The notes beneath the pieces were generated by a model. It was not told where the DNA came from. It was given only the letters and a program-made list of their open reading frames with translations, and made no database searches. A stretch of 6,978 bases of DNA from JAVBQJ01 sp031549115 (GTDB lineage: Bacteria; Verrucomicrobiota; Lentisphaeria; Victivallales; Victivallaceae), in contig JAVBQJ010000126.1 of the NCBI GenBank assembly GCA_031549115.1, positions 1-6,978 of the forward strand, written 5' to 3'. Shown here one piece after another: positions 1 to 6,954 of this stretch (position 1 is its first letter; each line of letters opens with the position of its first letter). The translations under genes and the position numbers were made by a program.

Positions 1-99
1 TTGCCGCCCGGTGGCGGCAAAAACGTGAAGCCGAGCGGCAAGCGATCGGGGTTGGGAGGGGCAGAGCCCTCGCGTCTGCCGGGGCGCAATGCGGCCCCG
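1..99. repeat. Cluster of short GC-rich inverted repeats
   Basis: Four inverted repeats follow one another. TTGCCGCC (1-8) pairs with GGCGGCAA (13-20) around CGGT, an 8-bp perfect stem. GCCG (30-33) pairs with CGGC (36-39). GGGGC (58-62) pairs with GCCCT (66-70, one G-T pair) around AGA. CGGGGC (80-85) pairs with GCCCCG (94-99). An alternative pairing, GGCAGA (60-65) with TCTGCC (75-80), would exclude the third hairpin. None is followed by a T run on the + strand, so these are not classic intrinsic terminators for rightward transcription. They resemble the degenerate GC-rich palindromic repeats often scattered between bacterial genes. The cluster may continue left of the window. Confidence 0.45.
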
Positions 100-262
100 C
101 AAGCGCCACCAAAAATCACCACACTCACGCGCATCAGCGGCGCACGATTCACCAGCGAAGCGCAATCCCGCATCCACTATCACAACTCTCCACACTCGCC
201 GCACCAACGGCAAACATACAACCAACGCACATTTTCCCCCCCATTTTTTTCCCGCTTCCGGC

Positions 263-291
263 TTGACAAATACGAGAAACAGTATTATTTT
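263..291 (+). promoter_or_regulatory. Putative sigma70-type promoter for the small Cys-rich gene
   Basis: A perfect -35 hexamer TTGACA (263-268) is followed after 17 bases by TATTTT (286-291), which matches the -10 consensus at four of six positions. An overlapping TATTAT (283-288) matches better, but its spacer is only 14 bases. With the 17-base spacer the transcript would begin at about 297-299, on or just before the ATG at 299. No Shine-Dalgarno sequence lies between promoter and start. The message is therefore inferred to be leaderless or nearly so. Confidence 0.6.
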
Positions 292-298
292 ATCCCTT

Positions 299-643
299 AT
301 GAGGGACTTTGGGAAAAATATCTGGTGCTCGCTGACCTTGATTCTGTTGCTCTTCAGCAGCGGCTTCCTTCACTTTTGCGCCCATATGACCAATGACGGC
401 TGCGAGGGGCACAGCAGCCGTGCCGGTTATGAATGCAGCATCGAAAAATCCGATGCGCAATCCGGCCTCGGCGTTTCCGGCGACTGTCAGTTCTGCGCCG
501 GGCTCTTTAACAGTTTCTGGCTTCCGGAAGCTCCGGAATTCGATTGCCAAACCACGCCGGAGCAAGAAAATCCGGTCGCTTTCGCAGCGACGCCGTTCCG
601 GCAGCCTCTGCCTACCTGCGCCCGCGCTCCGCCGACGGCGTAA
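299..643 (+). CDS. Small exported or membrane-anchored Cys/His-rich protein, unknown function
   Basis: The product is 114 residues. Residues 9-27 form a hydrophobic segment (core LTLILLLF) after a short basic N-terminus, so it is either a signal peptide or a single membrane anchor. LHFC at 24-27 is a poor lipobox. The rest should lie outside the cytoplasm and is rich in Cys (35, 46, 63, 66, 83, 107) and His (29, 38), with one CxxC pair (CQFC, 63-66). It ends in RAPPTA. Hydrophobic start, central CxxC and terminal R-[AG]-P-P are together reminiscent of small DUF2946-type proteins, some of which accompany metal-resistance genes, but overall identity is not evident and I infer this only weakly. 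The ATG at 299 is chosen because the next in-frame ATG (386) would remove the hydrophobic segment, and an upstream ATG at 89 would precede the promoter. No ribosome binding site is seen. The gene ends 129 bases before the pseudopilin-like gene on the same strand. Metal binding or redox activity is possible but unproven. Confidence 0.62.
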   Translation: MRDFGKNIWCSLTLILLLFSSGFLHFCAHMTNDGCEGHSSRAGYECSIEKSDAQSGLGVSGDCQFCAGLFNSFWLPEAPEFDCQTTPEQENPVAFAATPFRQPLPTCARAPPTA

Positions 644-772
644 GCTCATTTTTCGACCCTTGGAAAGAATCCGCTGTTTATTCGGGGACGCTTTGTGTCC
701 TGACGGCGGAAAAAACGCAACGATTCCGTTCACTGTACCCGAAAATTACTGAAATTCAGGAAAATACCAAAA

Positions 773-1444
773 ATGAAATACCGTAAAAATTTTACATTGA
801 TAGAACTTTTAGTCGTGATTGCGATCATTGCCATTCTCGCCGGCATGCTGTTGCCGGCGTTGGCGAAGGCCCGGGCCAAGGCGCAAGGCATCTCCTGTTT
901 GAACAACATGAAACAATCCGGCCTGGCGCTGCTGCTGTATGCCAATGATTGGAACGAGGCGCTTCCGGTGATCCATACCGGCAGTTTTGCCGCGCCGGCT
1001 GAGCTGTCCGGCGAACCGCAATGGTTCACGCCGCTGGTCGACGATTACGGTTATGACCTGAAATTCCTCCGCTGCCCCTCCGACAGCGGTTACGACAAAG
1101 ACGCGGACATTCAAAGCTACATGGTCAACGCGATGCTGACCTTCGGCCGGGCGATTTCGACCCTGAATCAGACTTCGAACGCCATTGTGCTGTCCGAGCG
1201 CGGCTATGAAAATGGCGCCGCCGTCGAGCATCAGTGCTATGCCGGGATGTGCGATCCGCACCAGTGGGAAGACGCTGTCGATGCCGAGCGCCACGCGGGG
1301 AGAGCCAACTATCTCTTTGTCGACGGGCATGCCGCGGCACACCAGTTCACGGAAACCGTCGGCGATGAAAGTGAAGCGCAGAATATGCACTTCCTGAATG
1401 ACTGGCTCGCCGCCTATGTCGCCGGCGGCGGTCACGATCATTGA
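773..1444 (+). CDS. Prepilin-like protein with type IV pilin N-terminus and H-X9-DG C-terminus (DUF1559-like)
   Basis: This 223-residue protein starts with a short basic leader, MKYRKN, followed by FTLIELLVVIAIIAILAG, the class III signal and hydrophobic helix of type IV pilins and type II secretion pseudopilins. Prepilin peptidase should cut between Asn6 and Phe7, giving a mature N-terminal Phe with Glu11 as the conserved Glu5. The residue before the cut is Asn where Gly is usual. Further family marks are CLNNMKQSG (42-50) followed by Tyr56 and Asp59, RCPSD (100-104), and RHAGRANYLFVDGH with His174, nine residues, then Asp184-Gly185. It ends in a His-rich GGGHDH. The family is widespread and highly multiplied in Lentisphaerota and Planctomycetota, usually as isolated genes without other secretion or pilus components, as here. 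Its biological role is not established; a surface or envelope filament subunit is the usual inference. An AGGA (758-761) lies 11 bases before the ATG. No clear promoter is seen in 644-772, so co-transcription with the upstream small gene is possible. Confidence 0.93.
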   Translation: MKYRKNFTLIELLVVIAIIAILAGMLLPALAKARAKAQGISCLNNMKQSGLALLLYANDWNEALPVIHTGSFAAPAELSGEPQWFTPLVDDYGYDLKFLRCPSDSGYDKDADIQSYMVNAMLTFGRAISTLNQTSNAIVLSERGYENGAAVEHQCYAGMCDPHQWEDAVDAERHAGRANYLFVDGHAAAHQFTETVGDESEAQNMHFLNDWLAAYVAGGGHDH

Positions 1445-1456
1445 TCCGGCCTGCCG

Positions 1457-1480
1457 GCGGGGGATGGAAGCATCCCCCGC
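1457..1480. terminator. Hairpin between convergent genes, possible bidirectional terminator
   Basis: GCGGGGGATG (1457-1466) and CATCCCCCGC (1471-1480) form a perfect 10-bp stem around the four-base loop GAAG. It begins 12 bases after the stop of the pseudopilin-like gene and ends 17 bases before the stop of the convergent kinase gene. Its position and stability fit a shared transcription end or mRNA 3'-end protector. No T run follows on either strand, so it does not meet the classic intrinsic terminator pattern. Confidence 0.6.
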
Positions 1481-1497
1481 GGCGCTCCGATCCGTCG

Positions 1498-4400
1498 TTA
1501 TTCCGGAAGCTGCCGGTTCCGGAGCTCGAAGACATGGCCGATTGCGGTCGAAAGCTTTTCCAGCGTGATCGGCTTCAGCAACACGCCGGAAAATCCCTGC
1601 TGTTCCAGGTCGCTGCGGGCCTCCACATCGGCGGTGACGGCGACAACCGGCAGATCGCCATATTCCGCCCGGATCTTCAGAAGCAATTCGGTTCCGCTCA
1701 TGCCCGGCATCCAGATGTCGGTCATGACCAAATCGAAACGGCGCTTTTTCATAAGCTCCAGCGCCGCGGCCCCGGAAGTGGCGGACTCGGCATCCTTCAC
1801 GCCGATCCGGCCGATCATGGCCTTCAGCACGATAAGGTTCATCTCCACATCATCCACCAGCAGCACGGAAAGCGCACCGGCGACAGCCGGTACTACAACC
1901 GCCGGTGTCACGGTGCCGGCAGCGGCCTGCCGGTGTTCATGATATCCGACCGCATTCAGGGTGATGCCGAAAACGCTGCCGCGGCCGAGTTCACTTTCGA
2001 CCCACAACCGGCCGTTCATCTTCTCCGCCAGCCGCTTCGTGATCGACAACCCCAGACCGGTGCCGGCCACGCTGTTGCCGCGCGCGTTCGAAAGCTGGAC
2101 AAACGGCTCCATCAGACGCTTCCGGTCCTCTTCGGCAATCCCGGTACCGGTGTCCTCCACCATGAAGCTGAAAATCCCCTGCTCCCCGTCTGTCGCAGAG
2201 AACTCCGCCCGGAGCGTAATCCGGCCGTTCTCCGTGAATTTGACCGCATTGCCGATCAGGTTGAACAGGATCTGGCGCACCCGTTGCCGGTCCAGCTCCA
2301 ATTCCGGAAGCCGGGGCATCTCCAACGTCAGCTCCAGGTTCCGTTCTTTGGTGCGGAATGCGAAAACCTTCAATATTTCCTCGGCCAGGACTTCGAAGTC
2401 GGTCGCCGCCGGCACGATCTCCAGCTGGTCGGCTTCGAGCTTGGAAAGGTCGAGTACATCATTGATCAGCTGCAGTAGCGCATTGCCGCTGTAAACGACA
2501 TTGCCGAGATATTCATCCTGCAATTCCGGTGAGAGACCGCCGACACGGAGCAGCTCGGAGAAGCCGATCACCGAGTTCAGCGGCGTCCGGATTTCATGGC
2601 TGACGCTGGCAATGAAAAAGCTCTTGGCTTTTTCGGCGGCCGTGGCCAGCTCCAACGCCTGCGTCAACCGGTCATGGGCCGCCTGACGCGCCAACAGAAT
2701 CTCGATCAGATGCGCCGCCGTAGACAGCAGCTCCTGGTCGGCAGCGCTGAGTTCCCGGCACGGCCGGTTTTCGTAAGCGAGGCCGATATTGCCCCAAAGC
2801 TCGCCGTGCTGGAACATTCCGACCAGGAAGAGCGACCGCATATTGTTGTGATCGGCCTGATCGCTCCACGACCCCAGGAGTTTTCTCTGCTCCGGCTGGA
2901 ACCAATCGTAAAGCAGCAACGGCTGCCCCTGCCGGAGCAATTCCAACCACGGCTCATCCTGCTGCAGCGGAAAATCTACGTCCGGCGCAAAGATACTGTC
3001 GCATCCGGGCTCCGCGTATTCCAGGAAAATCCGGCAGCTCCGCTGCTCCGGAGCCATCTTAAATATATAGCACCGCGACGCGTCGAGATGGCCGCTGATC
3101 GCTTTCAGGACTTCGGAGATCGCCTTTTCGGCATTTTCTTCGGTAAATAAACTCTCCAGACAGAAGCCGGTCACCCGCTGGTTTTCCAGTAAGTCATTGA
3201 GTTCGGTGACATCGGTGGCGTCCTTGACAATGTTGATCAATTTACCCTGGTCATCGATCACCGCGTCCGCATGGACGAGATATTGACGGTTGCCGATACG
3301 CAATTCGGCGGTCGCCGACTTTTTGCCGGCAATGACCTGCTTCAGGGGGGAATCCGGCGGCGGAACGACGCCGTGGTAAAAAACCTCGTTTTCATGCGAT
3401 GCCAACAGCTCTTCCGTGGACAACCCCGTCATGCGGCAGACCGCGGGATTCACGTGCAGCAGCTTGCCGTCCGCGGCATGCAGCGACAGCGGAATATTGA
3501 CATAGTCGAGAATCAGATGCATTTCGCGCTCATGGCGGCGGATCGTTTCCTCCTGCCGGTGCCGCACCTGGGCCAGGGCGATGACGTTGGCGCACGAACG
3601 CACGAGCGTCTCATCGGCTTCGGAAAAATTCCGAATCGAACCGCCGAACGTGACGAACAGCGCACCGGCGAAGCGTTCTTCTTCAAAAATCGGCGCAATC
3701 AGCAGCGACGCGATATCGTGGCTCAGGCCGATCCGCAGGGCGCCGAACAATTCGTCGCGGACAAAATCGGTGATGCGGATGACCTGTTTTTCCCGAAGCC
3801 GGGGAGTGTAAGCTTCCCAGATCCGGTAATGCTGGCCAAAGTCATCGTTCTCGCGAATGGGCCGGAGTCCGTCCGCATACCACTCCCGTCCGAACCGGAG
3901 ATGACCGTCATCATCGCACCAGCCGAGGACGACGCGGTTGCCCTGCATCTGCTGCTGCACCCGTTCGGCAATGTAATTGAGGACACTGTCGAAATCGGTG
4001 TCACCGACGGCATGGCTCAAGACCTCGCCGTTGAAGCGTTCGCAATCGATCAGATGCTGCAATTCGCTGACATCATTGATCGCGCCGAGCAACAGCCGTC
4101 GGCCGTCGCCGCTCAGGAAGGGGCGCTTGGTCGTATGAAAATGGAAAGGGCGCCCCTGAATCTGAAGTGTATCCTCGAAGTTTTCGCCGTCCGGTTTGGT
4201 CATCGCCTCGATATCCTGGCGGCGAAATCGTTCCGTTGCATCTTTTTGCGGAAACAGCTCCGCGTCGGTGCGGCCGAGAATCTCTTCGCGGCGCTTGCCG
4301 TGGAAATCGGCAAATGCCTGATTGCACAACGCATAGCGGAACTCCCGGTCGGCATCCTTGGCAAAGAACATCACCGGAATGGAGTTGATGGCCAGCTCCC

Positions 4401-6657
4401 ACAACTCGAGAGCCTCCTTGAGCCTGCCGGAGCTGATCGTGATTTCGGTGATATCCTGAATCACGCCGAACAGCACCGGATCGTCCGGCACGCTCCGGTC
4501 CACCGAAGCGCGCATGCGGTAATAGCGCAGTTCACCGCTGAAATTCGAACGGTACATCCAAGTACTGATCGTGTTTTCCCCGGCGAGCACGGCCTCGGCA
4601 CTGCTGGTATAACTTTCCAGGTCCTCCGGGTAGACGAACTCCTCACGCGGAACCGCCTTGCCGTCACGCAACGGCCACAAATCCGACAAAAGGCGGCTGC
4701 CGGTGACATCGCGGGTCCTGAGATTCATCCGGAACGAGGAGGAGCTGGTCAGTTCCGAAGCATATTCCAGGCTGGTCAGCGTATTTTTTAGCTGATCGCG
4801 CCGGTCGTATTCCGTGGTGACATCGCGGAATACCAATACGCCGCCGGTGACTTCTCCGGCCGGATCACGGATCGGCGCGGCGCTGTCGGCGATATGGTAA
4901 CGCTGTCCGTCCAGGGCAAGCAGGTCGGTATGGTTGGCCAATTCGACGATCCGGCCGGCCGCCAACGCTTGCGAGAGCGGAGACGGCACCGGTTTGCCGT
5001 CGAGATAACTGACGAGGTGAAGGATATCGGCGAGCAGGCGGCCGCGAGCGTCTTCCGGTGTGATCCCGATCAGGGCGGCCGCCACCGGATTGATCAGCGT
5101 GACCCGTTGGTCGATGTCGGTGGCGATAACGCCGTCGCCGATGGATTCGAGGGTCAGCCGGAAACGTTCGGCCAATTCCGCCGTGGTCCGATGCGCCTGC
5201 TGCAACTCAGTCTGATCAGAGGAAATCCACATGACGGCCCGGCGACCGAAGAGGCCATCGGGCAGCAGGACGAATTCGACATGGCGGCTGCGCCCCTCCC
5301 GCTGGTAGTCGAATTCCTGCTTGCGGCCGGTCCGGAATGTTTCCCGCACCGCCGCAATGAAGTCGCCACGGCAAACCCTCGGCATGTCGTTCAAATGCCG
5401 GAGCGGATAAATCCCGGAAGGAATCCCCGCAACGACATGACAATAAAGCACCTTGCCGGATGGCGCCACGACGAAAACGCTCTGGGTCAGATGGGAGAAC
5501 ATGCCGCGAAGCTTGCGCATCGTCCGCCGGTTCAATTGCTGCCAGACCGCCAGAAAGATCAGCAGCAACGCCACAATGGCGCCGCTCCAGAGGATCTCGT
5601 CCAGAAACTCGGCCAGAAACTTCGGTGGTTCATGGAGCACCTCCGCTTGCGCCGGAATCAGCGACGGATCCACCCCGGCACGCAGCAACGACGGGAAATC
5701 CAGCAGCAGCCGGAAAGTCCCGGGTTGAACCGGAATATCGGCGGCCCGCGTTCCCCGCAGGACTTTGGCGGCAATTGCCCCGGCCTGCCGGCCCTGGTCG
5801 TTGCCGGAAATCACATAGCCGCCGGTCGAACCGAAATCCATATAGCCGGCATATTTACCGAGAATCAGTCCGGAAAATTCTTCCCGGACGCGGGGAAGCA
5901 TCGTCGCCACATTTTCCGGCCCGTCCAGGTCGGAACTCCAGGAGTGAAACAGCAAAAGAGAGCCGGACGGAAGCTCCGAAACGATTTTCAACACTTCTTC
6001 GCCGGTATATTCTTCGCCGCTCAGGATTCTAACATGGTAATCGTTCAGCTGCTGATTATGCTCCAGCCACTCCCGGAACAGCCGGCACTGCACCTTCCCG
6101 TCCTCGGTGGCCTCGAATAAAATTGTGATCGTCCGGTTGTCCGGCAGAAGCCGGCAACCGAGCGCGACATTGTTGTATTGATTGAGTGCGATTTCCACCC
6201 CGGTGATGGCGGCGCCTTCCGGAATGCGGTCGCGCAGAGAACCCGCGTAGTAGGCGACCACAAGCGGTGTTCCCTCCGGAATTTCCAGCACGCCGTCCAA
6301 AAACAGGTTGGCGGCGGCACTGCCGGCCGTCACGATCAGGTCGTACGATGAACCGGCGAGCTTCGCCCGCAACGCCTCGATATCCCCCGGCGCGGGAACC
6401 AGGCCGGGCTGGTAATGAATGCAAAGGTCGACGCTTTCGATCCCCGCCACCAATCCGGCCTCGCGCAAAGCCGCCTGAAATCCGCTTCTGCAGTTTCCAC
6501 TCCAGACATCGTCGGAGGAGTAGGAATCCACCAGCAGAATCCGTTTAAACGGAGTGGTATCCCGGGCATGAGCCGTCGACGCCCCGGCGAAAAACACCAC
6601 GAAAAAACAACCGAGCAACAACCGAAATCGACAGAAAGCGGAAGTCATTTTTTTCAT
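1498..6657 (-). CDS. Multi-sensor hybrid histidine kinase with periplasmic substrate-binding-like sensor, PAS/GAF repeats and receiver
   Basis: The 1719-residue product is a membrane-bound sensor kinase predicted to autophosphorylate on His and pass phosphate to its own receiver. Domains in order: signal peptide 1-31 (cut near AHA); periplasmic sensor about 36-335 resembling ABC substrate-binding protein family PF04392 (ILLVDSYSSDDVW near its start, YVISGNDQGRQAG near its end); membrane helix about 355-374; weak PAS-like 380-485; PAS 497-617; PAS_3-like 625-740 (YPEDLESY); PAS_4-like 748-866; GAF-like 870-1033; PAS 1043-1152; GAF-like 1160-1325; HisKA with SHEIRTPLN (phospho-acceptor His1354); HATPase with N box NLIGNAVKFT (Asn1466, Asn1470), G1 DTGTG (1502-1506), F box EPF (1517-1519), G2 GTGLGLS (1532-1538); Ala/Val/Pro-rich linker about 1578-1595; receiver 1597-1712 with Asp1602, Asp1603, phospho-acceptor Asp1647, Thr1675 and Lys1695. 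All catalytic residues look intact. There is no Hpt or DNA-binding domain, so an unlinked phosphotransfer protein and output regulator are inferred. The ligand is unknown. AAGGAA lies three bases before the chosen ATG; a second Met at residue 4 is less likely. The gene is convergent with the pseudopilin-like gene. Confidence 0.96.
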   Translation of the reverse strand: MKKMTSAFCRFRLLLGCFFVVFFAGASTAHARDTTPFKRILLVDSYSSDDVWSGNCRSGFQAALREAGLVAGIESVDLCIHYQPGLVPAPGDIEALRAKLAGSSYDLIVTAGSAAANLFLDGVLEIPEGTPLVVAYYAGSLRDRIPEGAAITGVEIALNQYNNVALGCRLLPDNRTITILFEATEDGKVQCRLFREWLEHNQQLNDYHVRILSGEEYTGEEVLKIVSELPSGSLLLFHSWSSDLDGPENVATMLPRVREEFSGLILGKYAGYMDFGSTGGYVISGNDQGRQAGAIAAKVLRGTRAADIPVQPGTFRLLLDFPSLLRAGVDPSLIPAQAEVLHEPPKFLAEFLDEILWSGAIVALLLIFLAVWQQLNRRTMRKLRGMFSHLTQSVFVVAPSGKVLYCHVVAGIPSGIYPLRHLNDMPRVCRGDFIAAVRETFRTGRKQEFDYQREGRSRHVEFVLLPDGLFGRRAVMWISSDQTELQQAHRTTAELAERFRLTLESIGDGVIATDIDQRVTLINPVAAALIGITPEDARGRLLADILHLVSYLDGKPVPSPLSQALAAGRIVELANHTDLLALDGQRYHIADSAAPIRDPAGEVTGGVLVFRDVTTEYDRRDQLKNTLTSLEYASELTSSSSFRMNLRTRDVTGSRLLSDLWPLRDGKAVPREEFVYPEDLESYTSSAEAVLAGENTISTWMYRSNFSGELRYYRMRASVDRSVPDDPVLFGVIQDITEITISSGRLKEALELWELAINSIPVMFFAKDADREFRYALCNQAFADFHGKRREEILGRTDAELFPQKDATERFRRQDIEAMTKPDGENFEDTLQIQGRPFHFHTTKRPFLSGDGRRLLLGAINDVSELQHLIDCERFNGEVLSHAVGDTDFDSVLNYIAERVQQQMQGNRVVLGWCDDDGHLRFGREWYADGLRPIRENDDFGQHYRIWEAYTPRLREKQVIRITDFVRDELFGALRIGLSHDIASLLIAPIFEEERFAGALFVTFGGSIRNFSEADETLVRSCANVIALAQVRHRQEETIRRHEREMHLILDYVNIPLSLHAADGKLLHVNPAVCRMTGLSTEELLASHENEVFYHGVVPPPDSPLKQVIAGKKSATAELRIGNRQYLVHADAVIDDQGKLINIVKDATDVTELNDLLENQRVTGFCLESLFTEENAEKAISEVLKAISGHLDASRCYIFKMAPEQRSCRIFLEYAEPGCDSIFAPDVDFPLQQDEPWLELLRQGQPLLLYDWFQPEQRKLLGSWSDQADHNNMRSLFLVGMFQHGELWGNIGLAYENRPCRELSAADQELLSTAAHLIEILLARQAAHDRLTQALELATAAEKAKSFFIASVSHEIRTPLNSVIGFSELLRVGGLSPELQDEYLGNVVYSGNALLQLINDVLDLSKLEADQLEIVPAATDFEVLAEEILKVFAFRTKERNLELTLEMPRLPELELDRQRVRQILFNLIGNAVKFTENGRITLRAEFSATDGEQGIFSFMVEDTGTGIAEEDRKRLMEPFVQLSNARGNSVAGTGLGLSITKRLAEKMNGRLWVESELGRGSVFGITLNAVGYHEHRQAAAGTVTPAVVVPAVAGALSVLLVDDVEMNLIVLKAMIGRIGVKDAESATSGAAALELMKKRRFDLVMTDIWMPGMSGTELLLKIRAEYGDLPVVAVTADVEARSDLEQQGFSGVLLKPITLEKLSTAIGHVFELRNRQLPE

Positions 6658-6678
6658 ATATTCCTTGATTAAGATTCT

Positions 6679-6708
6679 ATTTTACTGATTTCGGCCACAG
6701 GATTTCAA
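6679..6708 (-). promoter_or_regulatory. Putative sigma70-type promoter and ribosome binding site of the kinase gene
   Basis: On the minus strand TTGAAA (6708-6703) and TAAAAT (6684-6679) are separated by 18 bases and match the -35 and -10 consensus at five of six positions each. The transcript would start at about 6672, giving a leader of some 15 bases. AAGGAA (6666-6661), three bases before the ATG at 6657, is the Shine-Dalgarno sequence and supports that start over the Met three codons further on. No operator or regulator binding repeat is evident between promoter and start. Confidence 0.65.
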
Positions 6709-6802
6709 CGGGCGCGGAAAAGAGAAGTCACAAAGATTCCGAGAGCACGACTTCATGCCTTTCCCCCATTATTGATGCGACAACTAATTGGGCTTGCCAT
6801 GA

Positions 6803-6902
6803 TCGCGAATCCGCAAAGAATCCGGAGCGGTTTTCCGATCGAGGGGGCTACTGACGTAGCTACCTCGATCGGAAGGCCACTCCGGGGCTTTTGCGGACGC
6901 GA
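6803..6902. repeat. Long near-perfect inverted repeat (about 100-nt hairpin)
   Basis: The arms 6810-6851 and 6856-6897 pair in register around the loop TGAC (6852-6855). Of 42 positions I count 33 Watson-Crick pairs, 5 G-T pairs and 4 mismatches, with no bulge. Beyond a two-base bulge (AA, 6808-6809), TCGCG (6803-6807) pairs with CGCGA (6898-6902), adding five pairs. The perfect blocks are TCCGCAAA/TTTGCGGA, CCGGAG/CTCCGG, TTTCCGATC-GAGG with its partner (6832-6844 with 6863-6875, first pair G-T), and GCTAC/GTAGC at the tip. No T run follows on either strand, and I see no integron attC core (RYYYAAC or GTTRRRY) at the ends. It may be a dispersed palindromic repeat, a small non-autonomous mobile element, or a structured RNA. 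It lies about 95 bases upstream of the kinase -35 box. Confidence 0.85.
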
Positions 6903-6954
6903 CCGCTTCGCGGCACGCGAGATATGAGCTCTGCCGTGCGTTGCCGGAACGGTA

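Larger units (their letters stand above)
1..298. other. Intergenic region with hairpin cluster and A/C-rich leader
   Basis: I see no convincing gene in this stretch. A frame on the + strand stays open from base 1 to 396, but it has no plausible start, its translation is low-complexity and rich in Arg, Pro and Ser, and it runs into the better-supported gene at 299. The first 100 bases are GC-rich and full of short inverted repeats. Bases 101-240 are strikingly poor in G and rich in A and C on the + strand. Bases 232-264 are mostly pyrimidine, with a run of seven C and a run of seven T, and lead directly into the promoter of the next gene. Any gene ending near base 1 would lie outside the window. 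Confidence 0.6.

Noticed and set aside
1..110. tRNA or other known structural RNA in the GC-rich start of the window
   Set aside because: No acceptor stem, T-loop GTTCGAATC-like motif or cloverleaf arrangement can be drawn; only separate small hairpins are present.
1..396. Open + strand frame of 131 codons
   Set aside because: It begins at the window edge without a supported start, is low-complexity in Arg, Pro and Ser, spans the hairpin cluster and promoter, and overlaps the better-supported gene at 299 in another frame.
630..653. Terminator for the small Cys-rich gene (CGCC-GAC-GGCG followed by a T run)
   Set aside because: The stem is only four pairs, overlaps the end of the coding region, and the five T residues start eight bases after it, so it is too weak and badly spaced to call.
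809..1441. Minus-strand open frame of 210 codons opposite the pseudopilin-like gene
   Set aside because: The + strand product has the full family signature of N-terminal pilin helix and H-X9-DG motif, so the opposite frame is a shadow.
3271..4791. Long + strand open frame of 506 codons, and similar ones at 1441-2478 and 4894-6120
   Set aside because: All lie antisense to the kinase gene, whose domains are clear and continuous. GC-rich coding sequence commonly leaves long open frames on the opposite strand, and their translations show no recognisable domains.
6803..6902. Integron attC site or intrinsic terminator
   Set aside because: The ends lack RYYYAAC and GTTRRRY core motifs and no integrase or cassette array is present; no T run follows the stem on either strand, and the stem is far longer than a usual terminator.
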